A stretch of DNA of 64,000 bases from contig JAILWY010000001.1 of the NCBI GenBank assembly GCA_022113835.1, forward strand, positions 10,106,001 to 10,170,000, read 5' to 3'. The notes under the pieces are model-generated. The model searched no databases. It had not been told where the DNA came from and saw only the letters and a program-made list of their open reading frames with translations. Positions 39,426 through 51,995 of this stretch are shown in pieces. Position 1 is the first letter of the stretch, and every line of letters starts with the position of its first letter. The stretch is from Atopsyche davidsoni (Eukaryota; Arthropoda; Insecta; Trichoptera; Hydrobiosidae). Both the position numbers and the translations under genes were made by a program.

Positions 39426-40689
39426 TTCACATTCACCGAGCTCTTCCCGCATCCCGTTCCATATCACTCATCTTAGTTATTGACGTTCCCACTAAGCGAA
39501 TGATGGTGGGACATGATGAGTCGTCGGCATGCTGAAGGACTGTCCTTAACGAGAATGAGAAAGAGTACTGCCGGTTTTTAATCTGGTGTTGTCACGAAGT
39601 ACGTCCATCGTTTTCGAGCAACGCAAAGCCCCGATTAGCCTTAGCACGATGGATGCTGCAGATTCACCGCTACGTGAATAAGACAATTGAAATAATCACA
39701 CCACAAAAAGACGAGATAATGAACATATCTGAATGTACGACGAACCAAAAAAATCTACATCGGTATTATTACACCGGGACTCTCGGACCTTTTACTCAAG
39801 TCTGCACGTTTTAACGGGCTTAGTCGAAAGATTTTATGTAGATTTTGGAATTATTTGCGTTTAATTTATTTTTTTTTCAAAAATCATGACAAATCTTCTA
39901 TTAATTTTAATATACCAAGAAAATGTTTAATCCTTTTCTTATGTTTTTAAATTCCAGTTTCGTTAATATAACTTCATATGCATACTAATTACGTAAATCG
40001 TTATGTATTTTTATGTAATAAAAATAAACAGCTATCAAGATAATACAAGAATAATAATTATTGAGTAATAAAATGATAATTATTATCTTCATTAAATTCT
40101 TATACATCAAGTGTTTTCATCTCTCGTTTTTTTTTAAATTAATTCAGTAATTAGTGGTAATCATTAATAAATTTAATTTCGCTTAATAGCCGATGAGAAT
40201 TGTTTTTTTCTATCAATGCTGGCGATCGGTTGTGCGGTCGTGTTTGGCATATCACATGAAAATTACATGAGATTATTCAAGGAACTTGTTGCATGAAAAT
40301 CTTATCACTGTGGACTTATCACGACTGTTTTAAAGCATATAAACTAGAAAACAATAGTTTAAAAAAGTAATTCATGCAACCAGTGTAGCGTAGTTCGTGA
40401 CCATAATTTTTGTTTTCGTTTACCAGCATTTTCAAAATTAGGCATATATCTTTTTTTAAAACGTTTGTATTGAAAGTAAATAAATAAAAACTTATTGCAA
40501 ATTGTCTTTGTTGTATAAGTTTACAATCGTAGGTGCAGAACCCCGAACGAACTCCGTATACGAAAATATTCATATAATTAAAATACATTATATTTGGAAT
40601 TCAAAATTATATTTTAAATGATGCATGGTATTTTTTTTATTTCATAGTAAATTGCTTCATTCTGTGAAGAGGAAGAAAGTCTGAATAAG
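39426..40689. other. Non-coding stretch with an island at 39.43-39.67 kb
   Basis: No gene seen. The left end is moderately GC-rich. 39.8-40.65 kb is strongly AT-rich with an AT-only foldback near 40045-40090 (AATAATAATTATT against its inverse). The 89-codon minus-strand frame at 40319-40588 is low in complexity and motif-free. Confidence 0.6.
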
Positions 40690-40990
40690 TACGGGACTGG
40701 TAAACTGCATCTCACTCAGTCGCCACGCATCCGGCGTGGTGTATCCATTTATATAACGATCACAGAAAACATGTCCAGTAAGCAGGAGTCTCCGTTGCAC
40801 ATAAATACCTGAGGTCCTCCCGCACCTGCCGAGATTACGTCTGCGCCGGGCGCCACGCGGACCTTGTTCTGCTAATTGTGGCTCCTCAAACAGACGACTC
40901 ATTAGGGGCCCCGGGCGCTGCCACCGACGACTACCCACGCCCCACTGCCGCACATCAGCTGATATATTGATTAACGAGGTGCTGACGTCA
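40690..40990. promoter_or_regulatory. GC island containing two motifs shared with other sites
   Basis: This island holds GGGGCCCCTAATGAG (minus strand, 40898-40912), matching 31165-31178 except for one C. At its right edge (40962-40981) it holds a 20-base sequence repeated exactly at 48648-48667. A 98-codon minus-strand frame (40657-40953) has no domain. Motif sharing makes it a strong regulatory candidate among the islands. Confidence 0.35.
40962..40981 (+). promoter_or_regulatory. Shared 20-mer ATATATTGATTAACGAGGTG, copy 1
   Basis: The sequence recurs exactly, same orientation, at 48648-48667, and is followed by CTG here and TTG there. TATTGATTAA resembles a Onecut/HNF6 (TATTGATT) or homeodomain site. 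The surrounding sequence does not align, which favours a shared motif over a dispersed repeat. The factor assignment is inference. Confidence 0.45.
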
Positions 40991-43619
40991 CCAATACTAT
41001 ATCCGTCCTACGAAAATCTTAGCTTTCCATTAGTGTCCTGGTGCCGCGTACAAAAACTGTATTTTCATAAATAATAATCAATTTTCAAATGTTTTAATCA
41101 CTATCATGAGCCTGAATATTATATGTTTAAAAACTGGGAGGTTTTTTTTAAATCAAAGGCACATTCGTTCACTGTAGCTTACGAGAGAGTTACCAAGCGA
41201 AGCATGAAAATCGTCCATCATATATTCCGATTACACGAACTCAATTCATTACAAACATTTCACTTTAAACAAAAACTCCTAATTCATAGTTAGGAAATAT
41301 TGCCATGCACGTTTTTAGACCGCTGACATGAAAGACTCAGTCAGAAAAGATATTTATTCATTTAAATAATAGCTTTATATATATATAAAACTTATTATGA
41401 GTCAACATGAATAATATAATACACACTCCGTAAAGCTATGAATGTTAATTAATATCCCTAATAGATTGTGCAAACGGTTTTAAAATGCTTACCATAGGTC
41501 AATGGTGTCAAAAGTTGCCATAATCTCGATAAATTATCTTTTTTAATTAATATTATTTATGAATAATAAAACTTCTGACCGGAAATAAAAAAAATCCATT
41601 CACACAAAATACCATCTTATAAAGATCATTCTTATCTTTTTCGGCCAACAGGGACTCAAATGCATGAGAATTATTTGTGCTTTTAATATTTAAAGCGCTT
41701 CCTGAATACTTTTATAATCAGGAAGTCCAGATCTGTGAAAGCCTGTCATCAGTAAGAGCAAACTGGTTGTCGATATGCAAACTGCGTTTGGGGCGTCTCG
41801 CGACCAAGGCTGACTACCCGCGAGCATGAGATGACCAAATTATTTAAAATAAACCTGCTTTACCTAATCAGTTTGCTGATGTAACAAAGACATCAAGTTC
41901 AGGACTAATGTACTAATTATTGATTTATATTTTTGTGCCATTTGTTTTTGTTTACGTTTGTAAGCTAACTTCTCAGCACTGCTTAACATAACCAAATATA
42001 TTTTATATTTAATGCATCTGCCATCATTCTGATCCTGCAATTTATTATTATATTTTAATTATCTTTATAGTATCATTTTTGCTGACCCTCAGTGTCTTAA
42101 ATCTGTTGTCCACCTTTCTCAACCGTTTCCAGAGAACTGAAGTATCTAAACATCTTCGGCATATCGGGAGGGTCTTTTATAGGACTTGCAGAATTTACTC
42201 GTTTGCCTGTTTTTTGCTTGTACCGCCCATGCTACTCGGAGCATTCGCTTGTATTGAATGTATCTATTTCTCCAGATACAAAGGATTTCTTTGTGCTCGG
42301 GAGACACAATAAATTGTAAAGAAATTCCAATGTTCTTCAGCGGAAATCGTATACGCATACCTCACTATCGCGATCTGGTTAACTATTTTCACATAATAAA
42401 TGAACTGAATTGAAACCGTTGATTACTTGATTGTTGATTATTTGTACTATAAAAATTAATTTAGTTACAAAAATTTCATAATAATTAATTGTATGCATTT
42501 TAAACACCAACATTAGATCAATGTTTTTTTTTTATTTCCTGTGCGCTGAGCTGTTCGACGCTTTTTTTTATTGTCTCTCGACGGTTGAATGACAAATCTA
42601 TTTAAAGTTTGTGAAATCTTAGAATATAAAAGCAAGATGAAACCATCATTCGTTTAGGTTTGCTTTGGTGAGCCACTCAAACAAAACGCGTTGGAATTTT
42701 ACGAACATGGCAATAGTTACAGTTCTACGGGAAATGAAAAACCAAAGCAAATTACACTCGCTGCGTTTCTTACTTTGAATTGTTTCAAGAACTCGAGTTT
42801 TACTTAACCAATAAAAATAATTCACAGTTACTATTTTCTTTATCGTTCGAGTAGTACTACAAATACAACACCAACAACTAACTAATAAATTCAATAAATT
42901 ATTTTCTGTAATATATACTACATAGTACAATATAAATTGTACAGTGAAGCAATTACAATTTCCCGTGCATCTGTTTCCAGAGGTAGAGGTGTTATTTAAT
43001 CGGAGCCTGTCGAGTTCTTGTCCTGATGACAATTTAACAGGAAAAGTGGCAACATCCAACATACAATCACCGCACCACTCCCCACCTCCCCACGCCATCA
43101 TACAAAAATAAACAATTTAAAGTATCTCAAGCCAGTGTCGGATAAGACTCACCGATTTCGATTTCAGAGTGAGCTCACAGGCTGCTCTAAAATTTATGCA
43201 AACTTGGAGGCATTCTTTAAACGCAAACCAGTCTCTCCATATTACTTTTAAAGCTTGATATAAAAATTCCGCGTCATCATTCTGGAGTACTTTTAAAAAG
43301 GTGTTACGTCTTTTATAATCAATTGAATGGCATTTTAACAGCATGTGATAAATCAGTTTTCGCTGGCTTCAGAATTTTGATTCACGCTTCAATGAGTGGC
43401 GTGTGAACATGAACCAACTCCAACTGATTTGAATATTTACGATTTCAAGATAGCGCAAGCTTTATAATTAATGAAGAGAATTTTTATAATGTATGCCTAA
43501 TATATATTAACTAACATTTTTTTTTGTATTCTTTATGCACATTATTCTTCTTTTCTACCTTGGCATATAGCTTACAAATGCATATTAGTAGTTTCAACTC
43601 TTTTTCTCGTGTCTGGAAG
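40991..43619. other. Non-coding stretch with an island at about 41.64-41.83 kb; two minus-strand frames
   Basis: No gene I can name. On the minus strand a frame at 43344-43117 ends near CGAAATCGGTGAGTC, where GTGAGT (43152-43147) would make a plausible splice donor. A 151-codon frame (43101-42646) follows downstream. Neither has a recognisable domain, and no acceptor or upstream exon is apparent. The rest is AT-rich apart from a mildly GC-richer block at about 41.64-41.83 kb. Confidence 0.5.
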
Positions 43620-43720
43620 ATGTTTCAACTTTCCTTATCGCCACTCTACAACCGGTGCTGTCAGTTATGATAAATCGATGTCATTAAAGGTCTAAATGTC
43701 GTTTACATTTGAAGCTACGG
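43620..43720. repeat. Dispersed repeat A, copy 1
   Basis: This block aligns with 62712-62800 in the same orientation. Over a 47-base core (CCACTCTACA to CATTAA) there are only two differences, and similarity continues to GTTTACATTTGAAG after a short insertion here. The ends GTTTCAA and TTTGAAG are weakly inverted. The family is unknown; it is either a short mobile element or a duplicated regulatory sequence. Confidence 0.75.
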
Positions 43721-44680
43721 TAAACATGCATACAAATTAGTATCACGTTATATATCCCCATACGCTCTGCTCGGTTCATTCTTAATTGAGTTATAATGTA
43801 TCACCAACGGATCTTTAATTGTCCCGCAGCCGGTCTACGCGGGTCGCGCCGCTGGACTATAAAAAGTGATTTTCCTCGAATGTGATCCACTTACACACAA
43901 TACCCACCTCCGCAATTAGCTACTTACTCCGCCGGTGCGTGGTGTCCGCCACAAAGAAGGCTCCCGTTACTCCGAAAATGCCACTTCATTCTCATCAGAA
44001 GAATTCCATTTCATACTTTTTGCAATTAAAGGGTTCGCGTTGACGAATCGGCCTAAGATTGTTTTTTTTTTTTCTTTCAAAAATATAATAAAAATACTTG
44101 TCTGAATACTGTCGGAGAATCAACCACCACACCGATGAAATAATTTAATCATCTGTTGTCTACATATCTCCTTCCGTTCTTTTCGCAACCTATCGCTGAA
44201 TTTTGTTTAAAACGAGATATCATCTTTTTATGAGTTCAATGGAAGATATATTTCTATCCGGCATAAAAAGTTGTGTTGTTTTTTTTTTTTTTTACGTTAC
44301 TCAACGAATTACACAACTCTCATCCAAACTCCTTAATTCTCGATTGTTAGCTGTTCTGGCAAAAAAAGATCCTATTAACTGCAGCAGCTTGACAAAGCAA
44401 TGATCATGACTTTTATTTTCCATATTTGCTTTAACATGTCATTGAAAAATAAGTACCTCTTTAACTCACGATTTATACTTTTAACATGTTCCGGTCTTTG
44501 TCAGATCTTTTTCACTCAAATGTTACACCGCGAACAGCATAATTATTTTTTCTCATTGTTGTACTTCCACACCAAACCAGTAATTACCGTAAGATATGTT
44601 TAATTAACATTAACTACAGTATTAACTCCGTGTAACATTGTATATTTTAAAACTATGGTATGCCAATGAATATATATTTT
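43721..44680. other. Non-coding stretch with an island at 43.84-44.06 kb
   Basis: No gene seen. The GC island contains CCGCTGGACTATAAAAAG, a TATA-like element, but I see no initiator or transcript support. The T-rich 44.05-44.68 kb interval carries short, motif-free frames on the plus strand. Confidence 0.6.
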
Positions 44681-44689
44681 TTATACATT

Positions 44690-44735
44690 TTTAATTAATA
44701 TATTTCTTTCTTTTTTGCAGGTGAGTTGGAAACTT
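44690..44735 (+). other. Strong candidate recursive splice site (ratchet point)
   Basis: A pyrimidine tract, TTTCTTTCTTTTTTGCAG, ends at 44720 and is followed at once by GTGAGTTGG (44721 on). It joins a near-ideal 3' splice site to a near-ideal 5' splice site. This fits the (Y)n-NCAG|GTRAGT pattern of zero-length exons used in stepwise removal of long introns in Drosophila. The downstream sequence (44730-44780) contains stops in all three frames within a short distance, so a coding exon starting here is unlikely. If functional, it places a plus-strand long intron across this position. Confidence 0.6.
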
Positions 44736-44739
44736 CATA

Positions 44740-47700
44740 ACAGAGTCCTATATAACCAAAAGTGAAGTTAACAGGTATTTAGAATGCAGCAATATTAGTT
44801 TTTAAGCCATTTCAATTTGAAAAATAAGCTGCAAAAGGTCGAATAATTAAATGTGGCGTGAGTGATATATAGTATAGCTTTTGCGGTGCATGCAAGCTGA
44901 AACATTCTTTCCGAGCAGATTTTTTCTTACATCGGATATTACGTCAACATTCAAGTTGTCAACATAATAAAAAGTAATAAATCCGCTGCCTATAAAATTG
45001 CATTAGAGCACAGATACCAATCTGTCACGGGGAATGAGTGCGTTTAATTAGCCAGAGTGCGTGGCGTGGCGCGTCCCACGCCACGCTTGCACTTACTGCA
45101 GTCAGGGGCGAGTGATGCCGCTGATAGAGATGCACCGCCTGCTGACACTCTAACGGAAGCTGATAATCATCAGTCGCATCCATAACAATAAATGTCAATG
45201 ATTGAAATGATCCAAGGGACTCCTACGCATTTCTCGCTTTCTTGTGGCACGAAATACAAGGCATTATTTTACTCGGGTAGGAAGTTCTTAATAGTTTACA
45301 CAATTAATCTGTTTCCTGCGTTTAATTTAATGTAACACTTATATATTGCCCGGGTTACTGCTTTCGACGTATTTTTATACATTAGAATGAAAGGTATCTT
45401 GAAGTTTTACACATTAAAGATAGAATTTTGCTCACGCGAATTTCGATGTATAAATTTGTCAGTTTTAAGTTCTAGACCAGAAATACAAGCTCACTTTAAA
45501 TTATTTCTACAATAAACGCATGTACGTACTCTTTATAAACTTTAATATAATTATTCTATGAATTTTTTTAAAATAGTGATGTATTAAAATATAAGTACAT
45601 TTATTATAGAAAAATTCTTTTTTTATATTAAAAGCATTTGAGGTAAGTGAGTCAGCGAGTACCGTATTAAATACTACTCTAGTTAGAGTCCATCAAAGAG
45701 AGTAAAGCCTCCACAGACATCAATCGAAACTTTATTCTAACCACTTCACAAAAAAGATAATTAAATTTTTATTTTGTATAAAAGTTAAATTGCTATAGTT
45801 TTTGGCAGTAGCAACCTGATCAAAGATATATTTTTATTGTTTTTGTTAAAATACAAAAAAAATACTTATCCACTGTTACAAAACTCATGGTTCACACTAC
45901 CAGAAATTGTGAATCGTGAGCTCATTTATATTTTTGAACAGCATAATTTTTGCTCATGTTTTTTTCCGAATAATTTATTAACTTTGCTAGGATTTGTTGA
46001 CTCCTGTGACCCGCGCCGTGCAGCTGATTCTAGAAATGGCCCGCGACTACCAAGAAGTTGGAAGTCCCGGCCACAAATCATGCTGATGAAATATTTACTA
46101 ATTACTTGCAAACAATTAATAAAAGCTATTCATTGGTGTTTTTCAATTAATATTTTCATTTAAAAAAGGTGGCTATGACTTTGTGAAGCTTCATTGCTAA
46201 TGCGGAACAAAAAACATTATGTATTAACCGAGTGTAATATACCATTGACCGTAACTTATGTCGATAAAACACAATCATTCTATGGTAGTATTATCTTTCC
46301 GTCTAAGAATGATGATTGAACTCACTGATCGCCATGCACAATATTAACCTTCACCTACTAAATAATGTGATCATGTATGTGTTTATTTGTCAATGGTTTT
46401 TGTATGTTTTCGGAAAACTTACCAACCCAAAGAACTCCAAGTTGCATAGAACAACTGCCGGTTGACCAACTAAAAAGTTTTTAATGAAAGAAGATACAAT
46501 ATAAGTGCAATATATCTAGGTATAAGAGCGGATGTCACGAGTGCCTTATTTATAAAATTACCAAGTTAAATGCTGGAAGATTAGCTAAGTGGAAGTAATT
46601 TATTGGCACCTCATTTCTGAAGTGCTAATACCCCGCGCGTCGTGCCACACTTCGGTCTAGCGCCCTTATAAACTACATAAGTAATATTCTTACAGATCGT
46701 CTGACATGAGTCATACGCTGAAGTCATTTAGTTTAATGAACGCTCAGAGCCGCTCACCAGCGCACTGTGGGAATGCGCCATTACACTCACGCAATCAGGT
46801 GATAATGCGCATCGTCTTTTAATATTTATATTAAACAAAGACACGTATTTTGAAGGGTATATTATAGCACTCTAGTCGTTGATCTTGGGAATTGGGTCTG
46901 TAGTGATAATGATTTACGTTACAGTGACACTTTTCCAGGACTAGAGAGTTGTGGATAGCGTTAGCTACCAGTAGGATATGTTTCGGTGCATGAATCACGC
47001 TGACTTCACAATGTTATGCGCTATTAATTATATCTGATCTACGAAGCTTAAAACATATTTGCTGATGTAAATCCATTATTGAGCGACAATTTATATTTAA
47101 TACGTAGGCGGGTTCGAGGTGGCATTTTTTCTTGTAGGCCTTTATATTTACTTATACTAATAGCTGAAAACCAAAGATTTCTTTAAATTTAAATAGGAAA
47201 CTATATTCATAGTTTTTGTTAGAAATAAAATGCATTTAATATATCTTCCCTTTTTTCATCAATTATTGACATTGTGGGTAAAAAATATTTTTCTTTTTAG
47301 ATTCATGGCGCGATTTTTATTTTTAAAAATGCCAGTGATATTTTTAGTTACTTCCTATATCAAAAACTCATAAACAGCGCAGTACGTCACCGTCCACATC
47401 CTGCCTCTTCCGACGCGTCATGTTCTCAGCCAACCTGAGTATATTATAATGATTACATTTTAATTGTGGTATTAATCGTAAGTACTCAGGTAAGAACCAC
47501 AAATCATACTTTAAAAGCTTTGACCTTTATAAATAAAGAGAGGTTATCCCATGGGCTTTTAAAGAAAAAATAAATGTCATATCGACTGCATTCAATGACA
47601 TAAAATCAATATACTCAAGACAGTAAAAAAAAAACAAAAGCTTTTTACACAAAAGCTAAAAATATATAAAAATAAAAGCTCTTTTTTATTTCGTTCTTCA

Positions 47701-48647
47701 ATCATCTTGCTCACCTTAAAGAAGGTCAATATTCATTAATTATAGTTTGTTCAATTTAAAATAATAAATTTATTTTCTATTGTAATACATAAAGTATCAG
47801 TAAAGAAAGATCACTTTAAAAATTTCCCGTTTTCATGTATCGTTAACATACTCGGTGACCAATAAATTATAAACACCTTTAATATATGTTTTAGAGTACG
47901 AATAAAATATACTATCGAATAATAAGATCAGTAAATTGCCGATGTTTGAAATTTGAGTTTTAAGAAGAAAAAAAAACGTAAAAACAAGTATCTATGTTTA
48001 GCCTATGATAGTATGATATACATGGTATATAATATTCTATTTGTAGTAAGTTCCAAATATATGCGGTGTTTATTGCACTACAAATATGTGGCTTCATTCA
48101 TTCAGCACTCCATTGAACCGTACCGAAATGACCACACAAATGATGCTTGAAATATCCAATTAAATCCATGGCAGGCGGAATTACCTCCCACTTATGTATG
48201 TAAATATTTGCCTGTACAAATCCGTACCTGAATATCCTTCATAAAAACAGCCATTAAATGTAAATAACCTCGGCGGCTCGCCTGGCAAGTGTACACCGCC
48301 GTGCTATAGCGCGCAAGCTGGCCAAGCAACAAATAAATAATAAGTAAATGTGAATAAAACGTTTATATAAACGAAAGGCATCGTCCAGTTTAAATAACTC
48401 TCAATAATACCAATAAAGTCGGTATTTTCTCGAAACCATTTGGTATAATACAGTTAAATCTAAAATCCCAAACAAAATCTAAAACCTGATAAACCTACGT
48501 TTTTTTTGGTAATCGTGTACATATACATACAGTCCTGAAAAGTACCCAATTAGATTTGTTGAATATTACCGTTATAAAAGTTTACTCATCCTTTCTCTAG
48601 CCACTTACTAAATCAAAAATTAATATGATAGAAAAATATTTTTTATA
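44740..48647. other. Non-coding stretch with islands at 45.06-45.25, 46.0-46.08, 46.62-46.82, 47.37-47.44 and 48.17-48.31 kb
   Basis: No gene seen. The 45.06-45.1 kb block contains GCGTGGCGTGGCGCG followed by its partial inverse ACGCCACGC. GAGGTAAGTGAG at about 45639-45650 resembles a donor, but no exon precedes it. A 108-codon plus-strand frame (45837-46163) is motif-free. The intervals between islands are AT-rich. Confidence 0.6.
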
Positions 48648-48667
48648 ATATATTGATTAACGAGGTG
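48648..48667 (+). promoter_or_regulatory. Shared 20-mer ATATATTGATTAACGAGGTG, copy 2
   Basis: An exact match to 40962-40981 at the edge of a small GC-richer block (48.66-48.8 kb). Both copies sit at island boundaries, supporting a regulatory reading over random coincidence. Confidence 0.45.
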
Positions 48668-51600
48668 TTGGAAAAAGCCCGTGTCGGCTTTAAATACTTC
48701 CGACCACTTACTATCTACTTCTAGTACAAAATATCACTGAAGAAAAACAATCTCACCGGACTGGAGCGGACGGACCTCCTCGCGGCACACTTACCCCGAT
48801 CGCCCATGGACCTTAACTCAATTATGATTTTAAAAAGTATTGCAAAATCAATCAAATTCGTAATAAAAAATCTGCTGGCTAAAATTCAAATGTAATAAAT
48901 CACCCTCTTGCTTATTAAAGGCGTGTTAGGCTTCACCGAGGTGATTTCTCAGGGTCATTAATAACAAGTTTATTCTGTTGTTAATTTCATAAATGGTTGA
49001 AATTTCTTTGAGACGTTGGCGAAAGCCTTTTTGTAGAACATTTACACATCAATTCATCTAAAACCAATAATCTTGGAAAAATATTAATTTAGTTTATGTT
49101 ATATTAGTGTTAGTTTATTAATTTTTTTTTTGCGTTTTCACAACATTATGTAAGAGAAGAAGCAAATTATTAATAGTCAGGGGCAATCCGAGCTCGGTTT
49201 GTAACGTCTCAGGAATTCGCCTTGCTGTATGCAGGAAATTCACAGAAATCTTACATCAGTAGGTGTTTTTTCTCGAATGATGTATTTTTATTTTTGAGAT
49301 CTTAAATCAATTTGTTTTGTTATCAGAAGTGATAAAAATGAAAAAAAATCACTTCACCCGGGTTCGAACCTGGGAAGTTAGTTACCTTATTACATAAATA
49401 TAGTTTTTAATTACTCTTAAATGATTTCTTCCTTGTAAAATATATATATTATTATAAAATATACATCTATTTTCAATTCTGTAATCTAAGTGCGTGAAAC
49501 ATATTCTTCATTTTTTATGAAATTAAAATATTACACAATTTTTTTTCACACAGTAATTTTGACAGCAGTATCTTGTGGTGCCAACTACGCGCAATAGAAC
49601 TTCTACCTCCTTTAGTTCTGGTGAAACTTTTCCTTAAATGGAATACAGCTTTTCCTTTTACACTTTCATGTAACTACAAACTTATCTGGTGTCAGCTCGA
49701 CGACATAAATTTCTAGTATAATCTTAGTCTCCAGCAGTCACCAGGTGTCACTCACTGGTGCGGGACGGGCCGACTATCGGGCTGTGTGGTTGTTAACCCC
49801 TGCCCTGTGTTGGCTGCGGTGACCATGTTTGTGAAAACGAATATATTTCATACAAATTACAGTGGCATTATACAATGTCAACTGACATGTATTGGATATC
49901 GTTATGTTGTGTCAAATGAAAATTTTTAAGATAACAATTTACTCGACTGATACCCAAAGCTATGATTTATCAAAACGTAGTCACCCTAAGAAATCCCCTG
50001 GTTATATTTTATTTTAAACGTAGCTTTATCACTATTTGCAAGTGTATGTGTAGAAAACCTCCGGAAACACATAGATCCTCCCAAAGCGAAAAGCCTATTT
50101 AGATCAGCCACTCAAAAAGTCAAAGAGTCAAAAATGGGAGTGATTCGTACCAAAAAGGGATAAGAGGTTAAACAGAGGATTCCTAAAATTTAAAGATGAC
50201 TTTCGCCTGCAATTATCTGAAAGTATGAACATTATAATTGTTTGTGAGTTTAATTTTTTTTAAAGTCAGCAATGCGTTTAGAAGTATAGGCTGCCTGGTC
50301 ACCGCAGCCTCTCGGCCCCGTCCAGTCAGGCATTTATGGTAGTCGGATCATGCACGCGCCCGCGTAGGGCCACCACTCGAGTGCGGCCTTATCTCCAATT
50401 ATCCGCTTTTTTGTGACATCACAGAAAGGATTCCGCGAGATGATAAATCAGAGAAGATCGCGCTAGCCTCCCCGCGACAGGTCAGATTCTGCCAAGGGAT
50501 TCTACTCCGTAACCCTCATACTTGTAAGCTCTGTGTATAAACCCATACTATGTAAGAACTGCAGCTGATGCAAACACGCAGCTGCTTATTTTCATATAAA
50601 GAAACCTTTAAATGAAGAAAAAAAAACGACCTTATACTAAAAATACATAAATATATTTTATGGACTAATTAAAAACGGTCGCTAAAAACCGTATTGGTCT
50701 GATTGACAAATTAATTGTTCTGATGTGTGATTACTTATACCTATAATAAAAACAAAATCATTGTTTCATTTTCAAATGTACTATATTAAAATTATGTTTC
50801 ATGATAAAGATATACTTGCAAATTTTGTGTGCTATCTTGAAATAATGAACAGAGCAAATTATACGCGAGTGTGTTTCCTAAAAGTTCCAGAGTAAACACA
50901 GCCCTGCATAATCTGAAACGTTACGCATTTTCATGATTCTCAGAGAATCTATTGGGCAGGGTACGTGGGCAGGTTGTGAGGTTCTAAGAAATCTATGATT
51001 AGACCAACAAACGAAAGCAGTGAAAGGCAGACCGGGAAAGAAATTAGTGAAGAGTACGACGGAGAATCGCTAAAAGAATGCAGGAAGTCGCTACTTAGAA
51101 GCAGAGAAAGGTGTAAAGTAGCTGGGAATAAAGGCAAACATCGGCTCAAGCATCGGCACGAGGAAAGAACCAAACTCAATGTTCTACCCGCGGGTATTTT
51201 CTAGGTGAACATAATTAAATAAATTAACAGAAAAGAAAACCCAAAAAAACTGTAATTGATGCACTCGGTGTAGCTTCAAATAAAATAAGTATACTAATTA
51301 GAATAATGAACAAATGATTGGCAGTTTATAAACGACACTGCGAATACATGTACAAACTAGATAAAAAAATTCACGATGTCGAGTGTGCTGAAATTATTGT
51401 CATGACAACGTACTAATTTTTTCAGCACCAACTTTAATCATTAAACTAGTGATATTATGTATTCAATAATCTATTTTATTATCATGATTTTATCGAAAAG
51501 CGATTTCCAGTATCCTAAATTAGGAAAATCAGAGATAAAGTATAACAATACACAAACTTCATTATGGATTTCGATTAGATCCCGCAGAAAATTATAAATT

Positions 51601-51995
51601 AAATAAATAATTAAAAATCAACGTCTTAATTTTTTTCAGGATTCTATTTAGCCTAGTAGCTGTTAAACAACTATAATACCCCTAGTTTCAATTTGAATTA
51701 ACACCCAGGGTTTTTAAGGGCTTAACAAGCATGCAATATTCTCCTCAAATTTGATGCATTTTACATAAACCAAAACGATGATCTAAGACTGTAACCGATT
51801 AATATAAGTATTTCACGTGATTTATATAACTTAAGAACGGTACAAAAGTATCAAGATTTATTACCAAAAAGTTATAACACGTGTAAGCGTTAGTAACTTC
51901 ACCTGGACGTATTTATATAATACGCCAAGCCTAATTATAACGAAGAAACTCATTACTAACTTAAATATAAATATTCTTAGCGGAAGTTTGCTAAC
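48668..51995. other. Non-coding stretch with islands at 49.7-49.83 and 50.27-50.53 kb
   Basis: No gene seen. A perfect-looking T-arm (CCCGGGTTCGAACCTGGG, about 49357-49374) has no accompanying A box or cloverleaf. A 76-codon minus frame (50949-51179) and a 69-codon plus frame (50995-51204) occupy the same purine-rich tract, so neither is convincing. An acceptor-like TTAATTTTTTTCAG ends near 51640 without an evident exon. Confidence 0.6.

Noticed and set aside
42646..43101. 151-codon minus-strand frame
   Set aside because: No recognisable domain; the composition shifts along its length and there is no supporting splice or start context. Kept only as a note beside the donor-like site at 43147-43152.
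43850..43875. TATA-box promoter (CTATAAAAAG) after a GC-rich block
   Set aside because: No initiator or downstream coding start, and TATA-like sequences are common in such AT-rich DNA.
45636..45652. GAGGTAAGTGAG as a recursive splice site
   Set aside because: The donor half is excellent, but the acceptor half would be TTTGAG, not YAG, with a purine-rich stretch before it.
47465..47500. ACTCAG|GTAAGA join at about 47490 as a recursive splice site
   Set aside because: The upstream tract is not pyrimidine-rich and contains its own GTAAGT, so it scores clearly below the sites at 44720 and 4012.
49350..49385. Possible tRNA (GGGTTCGAACC T-arm)
   Set aside because: The T-arm is perfect, but no A box, anticodon arm or acceptor pairing could be found at the right distance on either strand.
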